From Adiantum capillus-veneris (Eukaryota > Streptophyta > Polypodiopsida > Polypodiales > Pteridaceae): DNA of 64,000 bases. The stretch is from the NCBI GenBank assembly GCA_014529385.2, contig CM043966.1:89248587-89312586 (forward strand), in the 5' to 3' direction. The notes beneath the pieces were generated by a model that was not told the origin of the DNA, did not search any database, and was given only the letters and a program-made list of their open reading frames with translations. Shown piece after piece: positions 44,901 through 55,989 of this stretch (its first letter is position 1; the number at the start of each line of letters is the position of its first letter). The translations under genes were made by a program, and so were the position numbers.

Positions 44901-46080
44901 TTGTTGCCTCATTTAGTGGACGATAATCCACACACACCCTCCACTTGCCATTTTTCTTGGGAGTGACAACAATGGGAGAGACCCACTCCGAATTCTCCAT
45001 TGGATAAATAAAACCTGCTGCTAGAAGCTTTCTTACCTCCTTAAGTAAAGCATACTCCTTGATGACTCCTAGCCTTCGTAGCTTTTGAGATTTAGGTTTG
45101 GCCTCTGACTTTAGCTCGATCTTGTGTTGGACATCATCTACTCCACGCACGTCGGTGCAGTCTTTAGCAAAAAACTTAGAAAATTTCCTTAACACACCTT
45201 TGAACTCCTCTCTTTCATCCTTTGTAAGTGTTGTAGACAACATACCTTCTAACATTCCTTCATCTTCCACATTTTGGTTCTCTTGGGAACCTACCTCCTC
45301 CAAACCTTGACATGAGGTCTCTTGGTTGGTTGGCTTAAACCTTACCCCCATGACTTCGATGGAAGACTCCTCTTCAGTAATGCTGCCGCTACTTTCTTCT
45401 TCTGAAGTGTTATCGGTCCAATCTTCTTCCGTCTCACTTTGAGATGATTCTTCATGGAGCTCCTCTTGGTGTTGCTCCTTCATGTCAAATACAACCTTCT
45501 TATGATTGCCATTCCTGCAAATTAATTTTCCACTCTCCCAATCCTGCAAAGCTCACATTTTCATTAGCCATGGTCTTCCTAGGATAAATGGATTACCACT
45601 TCCCTTGGTCAACATAACATAAAAATCCACCGCCTTCTTAATGCCAAAGGCCTCTACAAAGACATTTTTACAAATGCCTACACACCTGGCCTTGCTATTG
45701 TTTGCCATCTTGACTTTGATTTTAGGTGTCTCATGGATGTGCATGCCTAGTCTTTGCATGAGTCCCTCTGTCATGATGCAAATTTGTGCACCCCCATCCA
45801 CTAGACCTTTCCTAACCAATCTCCCTCTGATGTAACAATCTAGCACATGTGTAATGTCTTCATTCATTTTAGCTTGTGTAATTTTTACAACAGACACACT
45901 CTCTTTTACCTTTATCGTAGTGCTAACTGCCCTTGTTAAATCCCTCCTAATATGTGGACATAATGCAAGAAATTGAGGCCATGAGATATCAGGACCCTTA
46001 CCTCTCATGTCTTCCAACAAGTTGTAAAGAGCCATACCATGTCCAAGAGGAAAGTCTTGGAGGTTAATACGACGTGGCAT
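41943..46080 (-). pseudogene. Tat-like Gypsy pol (protease, RT, RNase H, second RNase H, integrase)
   Basis: Read from high to low coordinate. Protease 46080-45553 (GLVDGGAQICIM, then FILGRPWLMKM; Ser of the active site replaced by Gly) is followed by a TGA. RT runs 45549-44480 (WRVCVDYRPLNEATKRD, YSGYFQIGI, FRVMPFGLTNAP, VFIDDFCIYSS) with a one-base frameshift near 44745. RNase H is at 44346-43750. A second RNase H-like segment is at 43719-43534 (GSTSNNEVEYDTLLHGLKM). Integrase runs 43330-42237 with its HHCC finger (HNCH at 43010), HSDxxGP-like core WGIDAMGPLPRI and EIVLDNGPGF. A C-terminal piece ends near 41943 (MDLNGKEHSRKVNGYRLKPY). Stops and shifts throughout. The second RNase H is the trait that points to the Tat clade. 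Confidence 0.85.
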
Positions 46081-47190
46081 CCTCTTGGTTTCCTTGGTCT
46101 CCTTTGCCTTCTTTTCTCGTCCATGGTCACTTTGTGACGTAACTCCTTCTTTCTCCTTACCTTTCCTTGGCCACGCTTAATGCCATTTGCTTCCAGGTCA
46201 ACCTCATTGGAATTTTTCACCTCTACCACATGCACATTTGGGTCTGGCAAAGGTGGAACTCCATCCACTCCTTGTGGAGGTGGTCTTGCTCCATTTGGCC
46301 TTTGTAGAAGCCGTGGTTGTTGACTAGCTCCTTTACCTGCATTCATCACTGGGTAGTTCAAGTTAGGTCTCCCTGGATCCCCACAGGGCCAAGGACAATT
46401 ATACATCCCATGTCCAGACTCTCTACAATTCCAAAATTGCAAGACTCTCCTAGGTCATGGTGGATCTCGCTCTTCTAACTTCTTTGCTTGTCCCTTGGGA
46501 CCTACCGCTTGTGCAAGGTGAATTGACAAGTTACTTAAGGATTCATTTAACTTTTTAATTACCTCTGTTGTTACCTCCGGAATCTCTCTAGATGTTGATG
46601 CTTGCAATTTTCCCTTAGGTCTAGGACCCTCTATTGGAACCTCTCCTCTTAGACACTTGAGTTTCCTATACTTCTCAACAGCCCTAGTTTCAACTGCGTC
46701 AAAGGTAGCAGGTGCACCCGCCTCAACTTTTATCTTGAGTGTGGGAAAGAGACCGGCTATGTAGCTCTCCTTCTTTAGGAACTCTGCACCATCACCAGGG
46801 TTAGCAACATTTCTCACCCATACAGCCCAAAGACGTAGAAACTCTTGTTTATACATGTAGTAGTCATCTAAGTCTTTTTGTTTGTGAGAAACAATGTCTT
46901 GCCATAGCTTTTGAGTGTTTTGGGGATTAAATAAGTATCACTTGAAATGATTCACAACTTTCGTGTAATTCCCTTTAACTTCCTCAGGCAAAGAGTTAAA
47001 CCAAGTGCTAGCATCTTTCCTAAGGACCACCTCAAACATTTCTACACGTTCTTGATCAGTTACTATCCTCTTGATACGGCAAGACATCTTGAAATTTGCT
47101 AAAAATAATTATGCATCTTCTCCAGGCTCTCCAAAGAAAAGAGGATATCCGGACAATTGGCGTTGGGCCTCCATTGAATCAGTTTCAAAG
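46005..47190 (-). pseudogene. Tat-like Gypsy gag
   Basis: Fragments include MSCRIKRIVTDQERVEMFEV and ASTWFNSLPEEV (retrotransposon gag core), YYMYKQEFLRLWAVWVRN (about 46856), and a CCHC zinc knuckle NCRESGHGMYNC at about 46430. At least two stops (near 46935 and 47110) and a frame change before the knuckle break the gene. Confidence 0.85.
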
Positions 47191-47771
47191 TGAGAACACG
47201 TTTTTGTTTTTCCTTTCTTTAAAAGATTTACACAATAATATTTTCTAAAATGCAATCTATTCTACAACAAAATAAAAATATTCACATCAAATGACCTATG
47301 ATAATCAATAAGAGGTAGGATGACATGGTTTGGTGACGCGAGAATTTCTCCTACTCTTTGGGCACCAAACATGAACACCATACGTTGTTGAAAATGGATT
47401 TTTCTACTAATTGCAATGTTTATTCTAATGTGAGGAGTGAAATGGAAGGGAAAAACCTCTATTCCTGGGCCATTATCCATGGTCTATGCATGACCTAATT
47501 CTTAAAACAAAAAAAAAATATAGACGTCCAAACTAAGGTCGTACCTAATGAGAGGCAAAATAAAAGGATTTACTGAAGCGTTTATCTTGGCCAACCTAAG
47601 AGGGCCCAAAATTCTATAAATTACTTGTTGAAATTGCAACTTAGTACTAACAATTATGTGCACCTTTTGCCTTGCAATGGGAATAAAAGGATCGTAAAAA
47701 TTCTCGTGATTCATGCAAGCTACTTGATTATGATAAAGGTTGAGCCTACACAAAATATAAACAAGCTCTCC
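47191..47771 (-). other. Tat-like leader region
   Basis: Between the gag start and the primer site. Non-coding, AT-rich, with a weak internal duplication (47262-47480 and 47502-47753 share CATTGCAA/GGGAATAAAA-like words). No gene supported. Confidence 0.6.
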
Positions 47772-47788
47772 TCAATGGGGGCACCAAA
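47772..47788 (-). promoter_or_regulatory. Tat-like primer binding site
   Basis: Minus-strand TTTGGTGCCCCCATTGAG follows the 5' LTR by 2-3 nt. TGGTGCC/TGGCGCC-type primers are used by Tat and Athila elements, but the exact tRNA is not determined. Confidence 0.7.
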
Positions 47789-47790
47789 AT

Positions 47791-48819
47791 TGAGGCGGTT
47801 CGGGGCGGGCAACAAGAGAGGCGACCACTAAACACCCCTCAAGGCTCCTGTGCTGCTCAACTGGGGTTGGGGAAACCACACGCATAGCACAACAACAAAC
47901 CACAGCCAAACCCAAACAAGATAGGGGCACCACCTAGTTATGGTATGCGAACTAGGACGCAAAAGAGATTTTGTCACAACCAAGAAGATGCACCACAAAA
48001 CGCACACAAGCAATCTCACACCAAGACACACACAAAATGGACCAAAGAGAGCTAGAGCAAAGGGAAGAGAGAGAGGAATGGATCTTGCGTAATACCTTAT
48101 TTGTGACTTGCAAATGGAGATGGTTCGTTATGATGCTATTGTAGAGCTTGTACAAAACTAACTCAATGCTTAGTGAATGTTAAACATTGCCAACACACAC
48201 ACACACACACACACAATCTTAGGGTGTGGGAGATGTCTCACCACAATAGCCTCTTACAATGGACACAAAACTGGCAATGAAAAATTTCTAAAACACTTTC
48301 TAAAACAAGATCAAATGATAGAAACTCAAAATACACGTCACCTTGAATTCACTAAACCGTATCGCACAAGTGGAAGGACGAATATTTTAATGTCGAATCA
48401 CGCCTTTGATGCACCAAACCTCAATTTATTGATGATGGAGGAACATATACAATATTGGTTATGAGATTTTGATCTCACACTCTCTCACTTGAAATGTGTA
48501 GCTTGAAAGCTTCTCTCACACTAAGAGTGAAGCTCACAAAGTGGTTGCTATGCCTAAGGCTCTCGTCACGCATAGAGTGTTGGGGTGTTGTGTGAGATAT
48601 TGTAGGTTGTTTTACAAGAAGAAGAGGGCCTATTTATAGGTTGGATACCCCTTATTAAGATTATTGGAAATCCTAATTTACAAGCTAACAAATCACGATT
48701 ATGATTTTTTTGAATATCAAAACATTGCGGGCCTTCTTTGTCTGCTTGATTCATGGATGTGGGCTCAAAAGAGAGCATTATTGATGGCAGATAAGGTGAA
48801 AGTAAAGTTTTATGTAGGG

Positions 48820-48897
<78 letters not shown>

Positions 48898-50471
48898 ACT
48901 ATGTACATGTCTTGAGGTGATGTGTCTTTTATGGTTAGGTCAATGGCTATTTTGTGTTAGTATGTTAATGGTTAGTCTTAGTAATCACTAGAAAGTTAAT
49001 GTTATATTTACAATGGGTAGAATGAGGTGGATGGTTGAAGTAAGATGGTTGAATGAAATGAGGAAATCCTTTTGATGGTGAAGCTTGAAGAAGTTCTTGA
49101 CTTACTTGTGTAGGTTCTCAAAATGACTATCAATCTTCTTCTTCGTCTTCTCTTCTTTACGCCACCGCCGCCAAGGTTGATTATCGCGATGAAAATGGAA
49201 ATTTGGTTGATGAGATCTCTTAATTTGCAGAGGTTAAGCATGGTTTACATGCTGAATTTTATGTATATAGAGAAGGGGTAAGATGGAATTGTACTTTGGA
49301 AGTAATAGAGAGAGGCATAGCGATGGTGTATGTACATGGAGAGCTCATATGAGAGCTATGGAAGTAAGAGGGGAGGTTAATGGTGAAGAAGGTGAGAGAA
49401 ACCTTAAAAGGTGTAGGTTTGAGTGAGTAATTGAGAGGAATGAGTGTGTGTGTGTGTGTGTAGAAGTGTGGAAAGAGGTGAGAGAAGACTATGGGCTACT
49501 TGTGAGAAAAGTGGGCAGATTGGGATCCACTCAAAAAATCCTAGCTCACCGGTGGTTGCTCCAAAAATCACCAAAAGTGTTGAGGTGATTATTCAGCTCT
49601 TGGTCCACATTTTCTCTTTGTACAACCGCTTCAAATTTGGAGTGGAGATGGATATAAAAAATCCCACCAAAATACCTATTTTTCTTCACAAAAAAGTCTT
49701 CAGTGGCCCCCTTTTTGTTGAATTTTCATATGGCTCCAAAGGTGAGCCCCTCCTTGCATGAGAGCATGACCTAATTGATTCCTAGGGGTTTGAAAATATG
49801 CATGGTTGTGGATTATGCATAAATATAATACATGGATATGATGGGAAAAAAAGGCTAGTATATATAAACAATTTATGGAATCTAGAATAGTGTCAGCTAT
49901 ATATAAATATAAAATGAAAAAAAAAGATATATGAAAATATAAGGAATCAAATGAGGGGACCCTCATTTGTTTTTTGAAGTATATTTATTTACAAGAGATA
50001 AGAAAAAATATCTCTAAGAAATAGGAATTTAGTGAAAGGCAATGACTGATGGTGAACGGTATTTTTGAGGTTTTTCCTTGGAGTGGATCCTCGCCCAAAA
50101 ATAAGAGAAGTTTGCATGAAATGATTTTTTATAGAATACATAGGTAAGAAAGATTATGGTAATGGTGAGTCAATGTACATAGCATACAGAGGAAAATAAC
50201 GCACACCTAGGTAGAAATATTTAAATAAATCTCAAAATAATTATGAAAATTCTCTCTATTTAGGCCCTATGTACAATGAAATATATACATACAAATGGAC
50301 TAGCCCAAATTAGTAGGTAGCTGAGGGTTTTAAGGAGATATGGGAAAAATTCCCTAACTCACACACGTCTATGTACAGTGAAAATGTAAGAATAGCCACA
50401 ATGTTTAGGTGATTTTGGTAGGGTGAGGTAACTCACTATGACAATTATGAAGAGCCGAAAAACGGCTATCA
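47791..50471 (-). repeat. Tat-like right (5') LTR, intact
   Basis: 2.68-kb LTR from TGAGGCGG to GGCTATCA. It holds a GA array at 48824-48896 and a roughly 75-bp stretch near 49495-49570 missing from the left copy. It carries the single ATGA at 49766-49769 that is the empty target of the 9.8-kb transposon. Confidence 0.93.
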
Positions 50472-50512
50472 CTGTCTACATCTGATAGAAAGTGTAGATC
50501 CTCCAAGGTTGC

Positions 50513-50635
50513 TGAAAGGGCAGTGGTAATGTGAGTGCTACTCTCCACCCAACTGTGCTATCTTATAGCCTCCCCATAGCATACACACAATCCGGCTATG
50601 CCGGTGGCCTTGCCCGTAGGACCCATGTCCTTACA
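50513..50635 (-). repeat. Chromovirus 3' LTR (short)
   Basis: About 123 bp, matched to 61659-61772. It ends at the polypurine tract. Confidence 0.85.
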
Positions 50636-50640
50636 TTACC

Positions 50641-53600
50641 CCCTCCCCCCCCTTTGAGAATCATTTTTGTCCTCTAAAATGAACATAGGAAAACATTTCT
50701 TAAGTGTGGAGACATTCTCCCATGTAGAACCTTCTTTAGGTCTATCTAGCCATTTTACCAACACTTGTCGTCTGACATGATGTCTGGTGCGAAGCTCATG
50801 AGAATCCAAAATCTTTTCGGGCTCATGAGGGATGCTTGGTTGTTCGATAAGGTCAACTAACACACCTGTGGCAATAACATTATCATTTTGTCCTAGCTGT
50901 TTTTGCAAATGGCTAACATGAAAAACAGGATGAACTCATGAGTGCTCTGGAAGAGCTAACTTATAGACTACTTGACCTATACGTTTGAGAATGGTAAACA
51001 GTCCACATTAGCGTGGTGAAAGTTTAGCAACTTTTCCAGTCTTCAGACTTTCTGAATACTCCGGAACCTTGAGGAAAACCTTGTCTCCTTCTTTGAAAGT
51101 AGCGATGACGATGCTCAACTGCGTACTTCTTATACCGATCTTGAACTTGCTTAACATTTTGTCTAGCAACTCGAAGCATGTCAAAATGGTCTTGGAGAAA
51201 ATCCTTCGCTTGTTGTATCTTCTCCTTAGCCAACCCCACCGTAATGGGTGATCTATGTTGAAATGCATGTAAAAGCATAAATGGACTAAACCTTGTAGTC
51301 ACATGCTTTGGACTATTATAAGAAAATCCCAATTTAGGCAAGTAGTCTTCCCAATTGGTTTGCTTCTTGCTAACGTACGCTTGTAGCATATCCTCCAGCA
51401 CTTGATTAACTCTTTCTGTTTAACCATCTGTTTCTGGATGATCACCCATACGTAGATTAGGTTTAGTTTCCAAATTTTGAAACACAGCTCTCCAGAAGTG
51501 ATTTTAGAACTTTCGATCTCTGTCACTAATGATACTAGCTGGAAGACCGTAGAGTCTACATATATGCTCTACAAATGGCCGTGCTAATTCCGGTGTCTTA
51601 ACCGTAGTCTTAGTGGGAATGAATCGACCCATCTTTGTGAGACGGTCTACAATTACCATATGGCATCATGGCCATGCTTTGTAGGAAGTAGTCCTACTAC
51701 AAAATCCATAGAGATACTCTCCCACTTACCTTGTGGAATCTCTACAGGATGTAAAAGGCCACCTACCTTGAGGCGCTCCGCCTTATTAACTTGGCACTAT
51801 TGGCAGTGTAGTACATACTCTTGAACATCATGATGTAAGCCTGGACCAATAAAATTGTCGTCGAACTAAGGTATAGTCTTACGAATACCTAGATGACCAG
51901 CACTTGGACTATCGTGACACTCATATAAGATTTGGCGCCTAGTGTCTGAGTCCTTTGGCACATATACTCTACCCGTGTAAAGTAAGTAGCCATCATCAAT
52001 GGCAAAATTCTTCCATTGCTTAAGCTCTTCCTGAGTAGGGGTGGAGCTCTGTGTGTTGGAGTTTTTATCTGTACGTGCAGAGACATGTTGATCTAGCTGT
52101 ACAGATGCATGTGAGTGTGAGGGATCCCTTTTCAAAACTGCACTCCACACTTTAGCATATGATTGATCTTGTGCACACTTGCCACATAATGACTCCAAAA
52201 ATTCACTCTTTATTTCCATGAAAACAAGTGACTTAGTGCATCTGCTACTATATTATATCGCCCCTTGCGATATCGTAGCTTACAATCATAACCTTGAAGG
52301 ATTTTTGCCCATCTAGCTTTACAGCCCTTCAAGTCTGGTTGAGTAGTAAACCATTTGATACTCTCATGGTCAAAAACTACTTTAAACTTTACTCAAGTCC
52401 CTTTGAGTAGTAAACCATTTGATACCATTTGACACTCTCATGGTCAAAAACTACTTCAAACTCCGCACCATCTAAATAGTGTTGCCACTTTTGTAAAGCA
52501 TGAATCATGGCATAGAGCTCTCTCTCATAGACAGTATAATTATGTTGGGCTCTATCTAACTTTTTACTTTCAAAGGCTGTAGGTCTTCCCTCCTGGAGAA
52601 GTACCGCACCAATTGCTTTATCATTAGCATCAATCTCTACCACAAACGGCTTAAGTGGGTCAATGATTTCTAGGATGGGAACAGTGGCTATAGCTACCTT
52701 AAGCTTTCAAAACTACGTTTTTGGGCTTCTTCCCAAGAAAAGTTCTTACCTTTTGCTTTAAGTTGATCTGTCATAGGAACAAAGATTTTGGCATAATCAT
52801 GAATATACTGTCGATAAAATCCAGCTATGCCTAAGAATATTTGAAGCTCCTCAACCGAGTTGGGATGTGGCCATCGAAGAATGGCAATGACCTTGTCAGT
52901 GTCCATCTTGATGCCAGAATAAGAGATCACATGACCGAGGTAATGTATCTATGTTTTAAAGAAATCACACTTGCTTTGCTTAGCATACACAGCGTGAGTT
53001 CGTAGCTATTCGAACACTACCCGTAAGTGTTCTATGTGTTCATCTTCAATCTTACTGTAAATGAGAATGTCATCAAGGAAAACCACAAATTTTTTTCCAA
53101 GATAGGGATGTAAGACACTATCCATGAGTTTCATAAATGTACCTGGAGTATTGGTTAAATTAAAAGGCATAACCAAAAATTCAAAATGCCCAAACCGTGG
53201 TCTAAAGGCAATTTTAGAGATATCTTGCAAACGGATACGCACCTGGTGGTAACCTGAACGAACATCTATCTTTGTATAGTATCTTGCCCCATGGAGTTGA
53301 TCAAACAACTCATCCACTCTAGGCAAAGGATACTTGTTCTTGATGGTTATAGCGTTTAATCCGCGATAATCTACACACATGCGCATAGTACCATCTTTCT
53401 TTTTTACCAATAGAATTGGTGTTGCCCAAGGCGAAGTGCTAGGTCTAATGAAACCAAGGGTGAGGTAGCCAGCCAATTGACTCACAACCTCCTTGGCTTC
53501 TTTAGCACTCATACGATAAGGTGGTTTACTCACCTATTTAGTGCATGGCAGGTCATCTATGCCATGCTGCACATCACGTGTAGGGGGTAAACCCGGTGGT

Positions 53601-54521
53601 AAATCACTTGAGAATACATCACGATACCCCGTGAGTAAGTGAGTCAACTTTTGCCGTGCAAAAGGAGAAAGTAAACTAGAGTTATGTTGAGATAGAGAAT
53701 CTTGTAATGCGTGCAAATTTTGCTTTACAACAGTTGCACGTTGCTCAATAGAATTAAGACTGAGAGCACTTTGCACATTAGATTGTTAACACTTTGTTTA
53801 TCATTAGAATTCATTGCACCTTGCATACCATTACTAGAATTCACAGCACTTTGCTCTTGAGAATTCACAAGACTTGGAGACAAGCAGTAACACAAAAAGA
53901 CTTAATCTATTAAATCTGCTTTCTGTAAAATAGAAAGCTGGCTCTACATATAAGAGGTGCAGATGGTATATTTTTCTCACCAAGCAAAAGCACATGTTTA
54001 CCATTGGCCATAAAGGATTGGGAGTTGTGCTCATAACTAGTATTCAATGTCTTTCCTAAACCATGCAGCCAATCCCATCCTAAAACTACATCAGTACGGT
54101 CCATGTTAATAACTTGAAAGTCAAGGGTCATAGTATGATCGTGAACAATAAGCTCAACCCCTTGAACTACCGTGCCCCATACTTCTTTATCATTCGCAGA
54201 CATCTACTCTACCACATACTTATGGGACCAGGGAGTCTGTGTAAGATTCAATTTCTTGACTAGCTTATAGTTCAAGAAATTATGAGTTGCAGCATCATCC
54301 ACTAAAATACAAACATGTTGTTCGTTAATAGTGCCATGCATGCGAATCAACTCATGGGGGCCAAAGGTGGGTTGCCACCTTGAAGCAGGCACACAACAAT
54401 TGTGATTTTCTTCCATATGAAGAACCTCTACGACACAATATTTCGGAGATGAATCTAATGTGAGGTGTTGCATGTTACCATATACATGTGGTAGTGATGT
54501 GTGTGAACACACTAGGACCAT
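50641..54521 (-). pseudogene. Chromovirus pol: protease, RT, RNase H, integrase, chromodomain
   Basis: Read from the Copia-2 insertion at 54472 downward. Protease (VCILVDDAATHNFLNYKL; usual DSG is DDA) with VVLGWDWLHGLG. RT at 53533-53006 ([51 protein letters not shown], catalytic DD intact). RNase H at 52643-52389 (DANDKAIGAVLLQEG, YTVYERELYAMIHAL). Integrase zinc finger at about 51900 (CHDSPSAGHLGIRKT) and core remnants to 51024 (FSPFMLLHAFQHRSP). The C-terminal chromodomain is at 50820-50640 (PEKILDSHELRTRHHV, VLVKWLDRPKEGSTWENV). A local tandem duplication of about 70 bp near 52335-52455 damages RNase H, and several stops and shifts are present. Confidence 0.87.
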
Positions 54522-54699
54522 CGTGGAATTTTTTCTCTCTTTAGGAGGTTTTTTCCCCCGTGCATTTCATATACGCCCATCACTCTAGGGCTATCTATCT
54601 TTCCATTGCACACTAAGTAACATACTCTCTATCGTGTGCCTTGAGCTTCCTTCATCTTCTCCAAGCTGTGTGCATTTCTCTGCAACCCTACTTCCAACA
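54473..54699 (+). repeat. Copia-2 5' LTR
   Basis: 227 bp, TGTTACCATATACATGTGGT at its start, ending TTCCAACA. Inverse-orientation relative of the Copia-1 LTRs. Confidence 0.95.
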
Positions 54700-54701
54700 A
54701 T

Positions 54702-54713
54702 TGGTATCAGAGT
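54702..54713 (+). promoter_or_regulatory. Copia-2 primer binding site (initiator Met tRNA)
   Basis: TGGTATCAGAGT, 2 nt after the LTR, one mismatch to the Copia-1 site. Confidence 0.9.
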
Positions 54714-55006
54714 AGGTTGCATCCTCCCGGCTTAGTCGCCAACAACTCCAGCATATGCCTGCTCATTTTCTCCGATTTTAGTGAGATTTGGCGAGCGTTC
54801 ACAGGTCAAAAAATATTTTGAGCTCATTTCGGCCTCCGTTTTGTATTGCACAGGCTATTTTGTCATTTTATGCAAAATTTCTGTCAGTGCCATTTTCTGC
54901 ATAACATGTGCCTTAAGTCTTCTACGGTTTGTGCTATATAGCACGCGTTGTTCCCGCTTCATTTCTCCTCTTTTTAGGCAATTTTCACATCCGGTGCAAC
55001 ATTACC

Positions 55007-55911
55007 ATGGTTGACAACAACACAGATGTGTTCAAGATGTTTCCTGCTGAGGATAGATTGGATGGGGACAATTACCCTATGTGGGCTTACATGATGCAAC
55101 ATGTTCTTGTGTCAAAGGGCATCTGGAATATTGTGCAGGGCATTGATGTACGTCCTGGTTCTAAGGATGTAGGCGATGTTGAGGATGTGGCAGGACTTGC
55201 TGCTATTAGAGTTGTTTTGCCTACGATAGAACAATCTTGTTGCGATTTAAAAAATGTGCATGCTCATGCATTGATTGCGTTGTCTGTGAAGGGCACCATT
55301 GTTCCTCACATTTGTTCAACAAAATCTGCAAAACAGGCTTGGAATATTTTGGCTGGTCTTTATGCAAGTCACAATGAGGCTAAAATTGCTTTTTTGCTTA
55401 AAGAGATGGAGTCGAAGATTATGCATGAGGAAGATGATATGGACACTTTCCTTGCTGGTGTCAAGGATATCAATGAGCAACTTATTTTTGCAGGTGAAGT
55501 CATTTCAGACAGTTCCCTTGTACAGACTCTCTTGATGCCTTACCAGATTCTTACCAGTCTTTTGCCAGTACTTGGAGACTTATGACCCAAGGAAATCCCG
55601 AAGTTGTCAAGTTTGATGCATTATGCACATTGCTGTTGCAAGAGTCACTTTCCAAAAAAAATAGGACTAGCCAGCATGCAGTTAAACACGCTTTTATTGT
55701 TTCTCAAAGAAAGGGTGGTAACAACAATGCAGCCACTTCTTATGGTTCTACTGTGAGTGGCAAAACTTCTGTTCCCAATGCTTCTGCAGGCAGCACTTTG
55801 TTTGGCAATTCTGGTGATAAGGGCAAAAAGAAGATGCGTTGCCTTTATTGTAAAGCTAATGATCACTGGATCAAGCAGTGTCTTAAGTTGAAGGCCAAAG
55901 AGGCTACTTGA
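55007..55911 (+). pseudogene. Copia-2 gag
   Basis: Starts at 55007 (MVDNNTDVFKMFPAEDRLDG). Continues through NYPMWAYMMQHVLVSKGIW and WNILAGLYASHNEAKIAFLL, the plant Copia gag core, to a CCHC knuckle CLYCKANDHWIKQC near 55840. A frameshift near 55525 (LLDALPDSYQSF is in the other frame) breaks it into two overlapping frames. This is the segment missing from Copia-1. Confidence 0.9.
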
Positions 55912-55989
55912 AGAAAGAGGGTGGTTCCACTGCAAATGCTGGTTCCACTACAAATGCAACCATTGTTGAGTCTTCTATGAAAGGAGACT

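Larger units (their letters stand above)
29445..50471 (-). mobile_element. Tat-like Gypsy LTR retrotransposon, split by a nested DNA transposon
   Basis: Minus-strand element of about 11.2 kb once the nested 9.8-kb insertion is removed. LTRs of about 2.6-2.7 kb are 29445-31302 plus 41125-41875 (left, 3') and 47791-50471 (right, 5'). The polypurine tract lies at 41876-41890 and the primer site at 47772-47788. Order gag, protease, RT, RNase H, a second RNase H-like segment, integrase. Long LTRs, a TGGTGCC-type primer site and two RNase H regions fit the Tat clade. Multiple stops and frameshifts mean no activity. A clear target duplication was not found at the outer edges. Confidence 0.88.

Noticed and set aside
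29445-50471. Search for a clean target duplication of the Tat-like element
   Set aside because: Flanks GTTGT and CTGTC do not match. Either the duplication has decayed or one end was rearranged, so none is reported.
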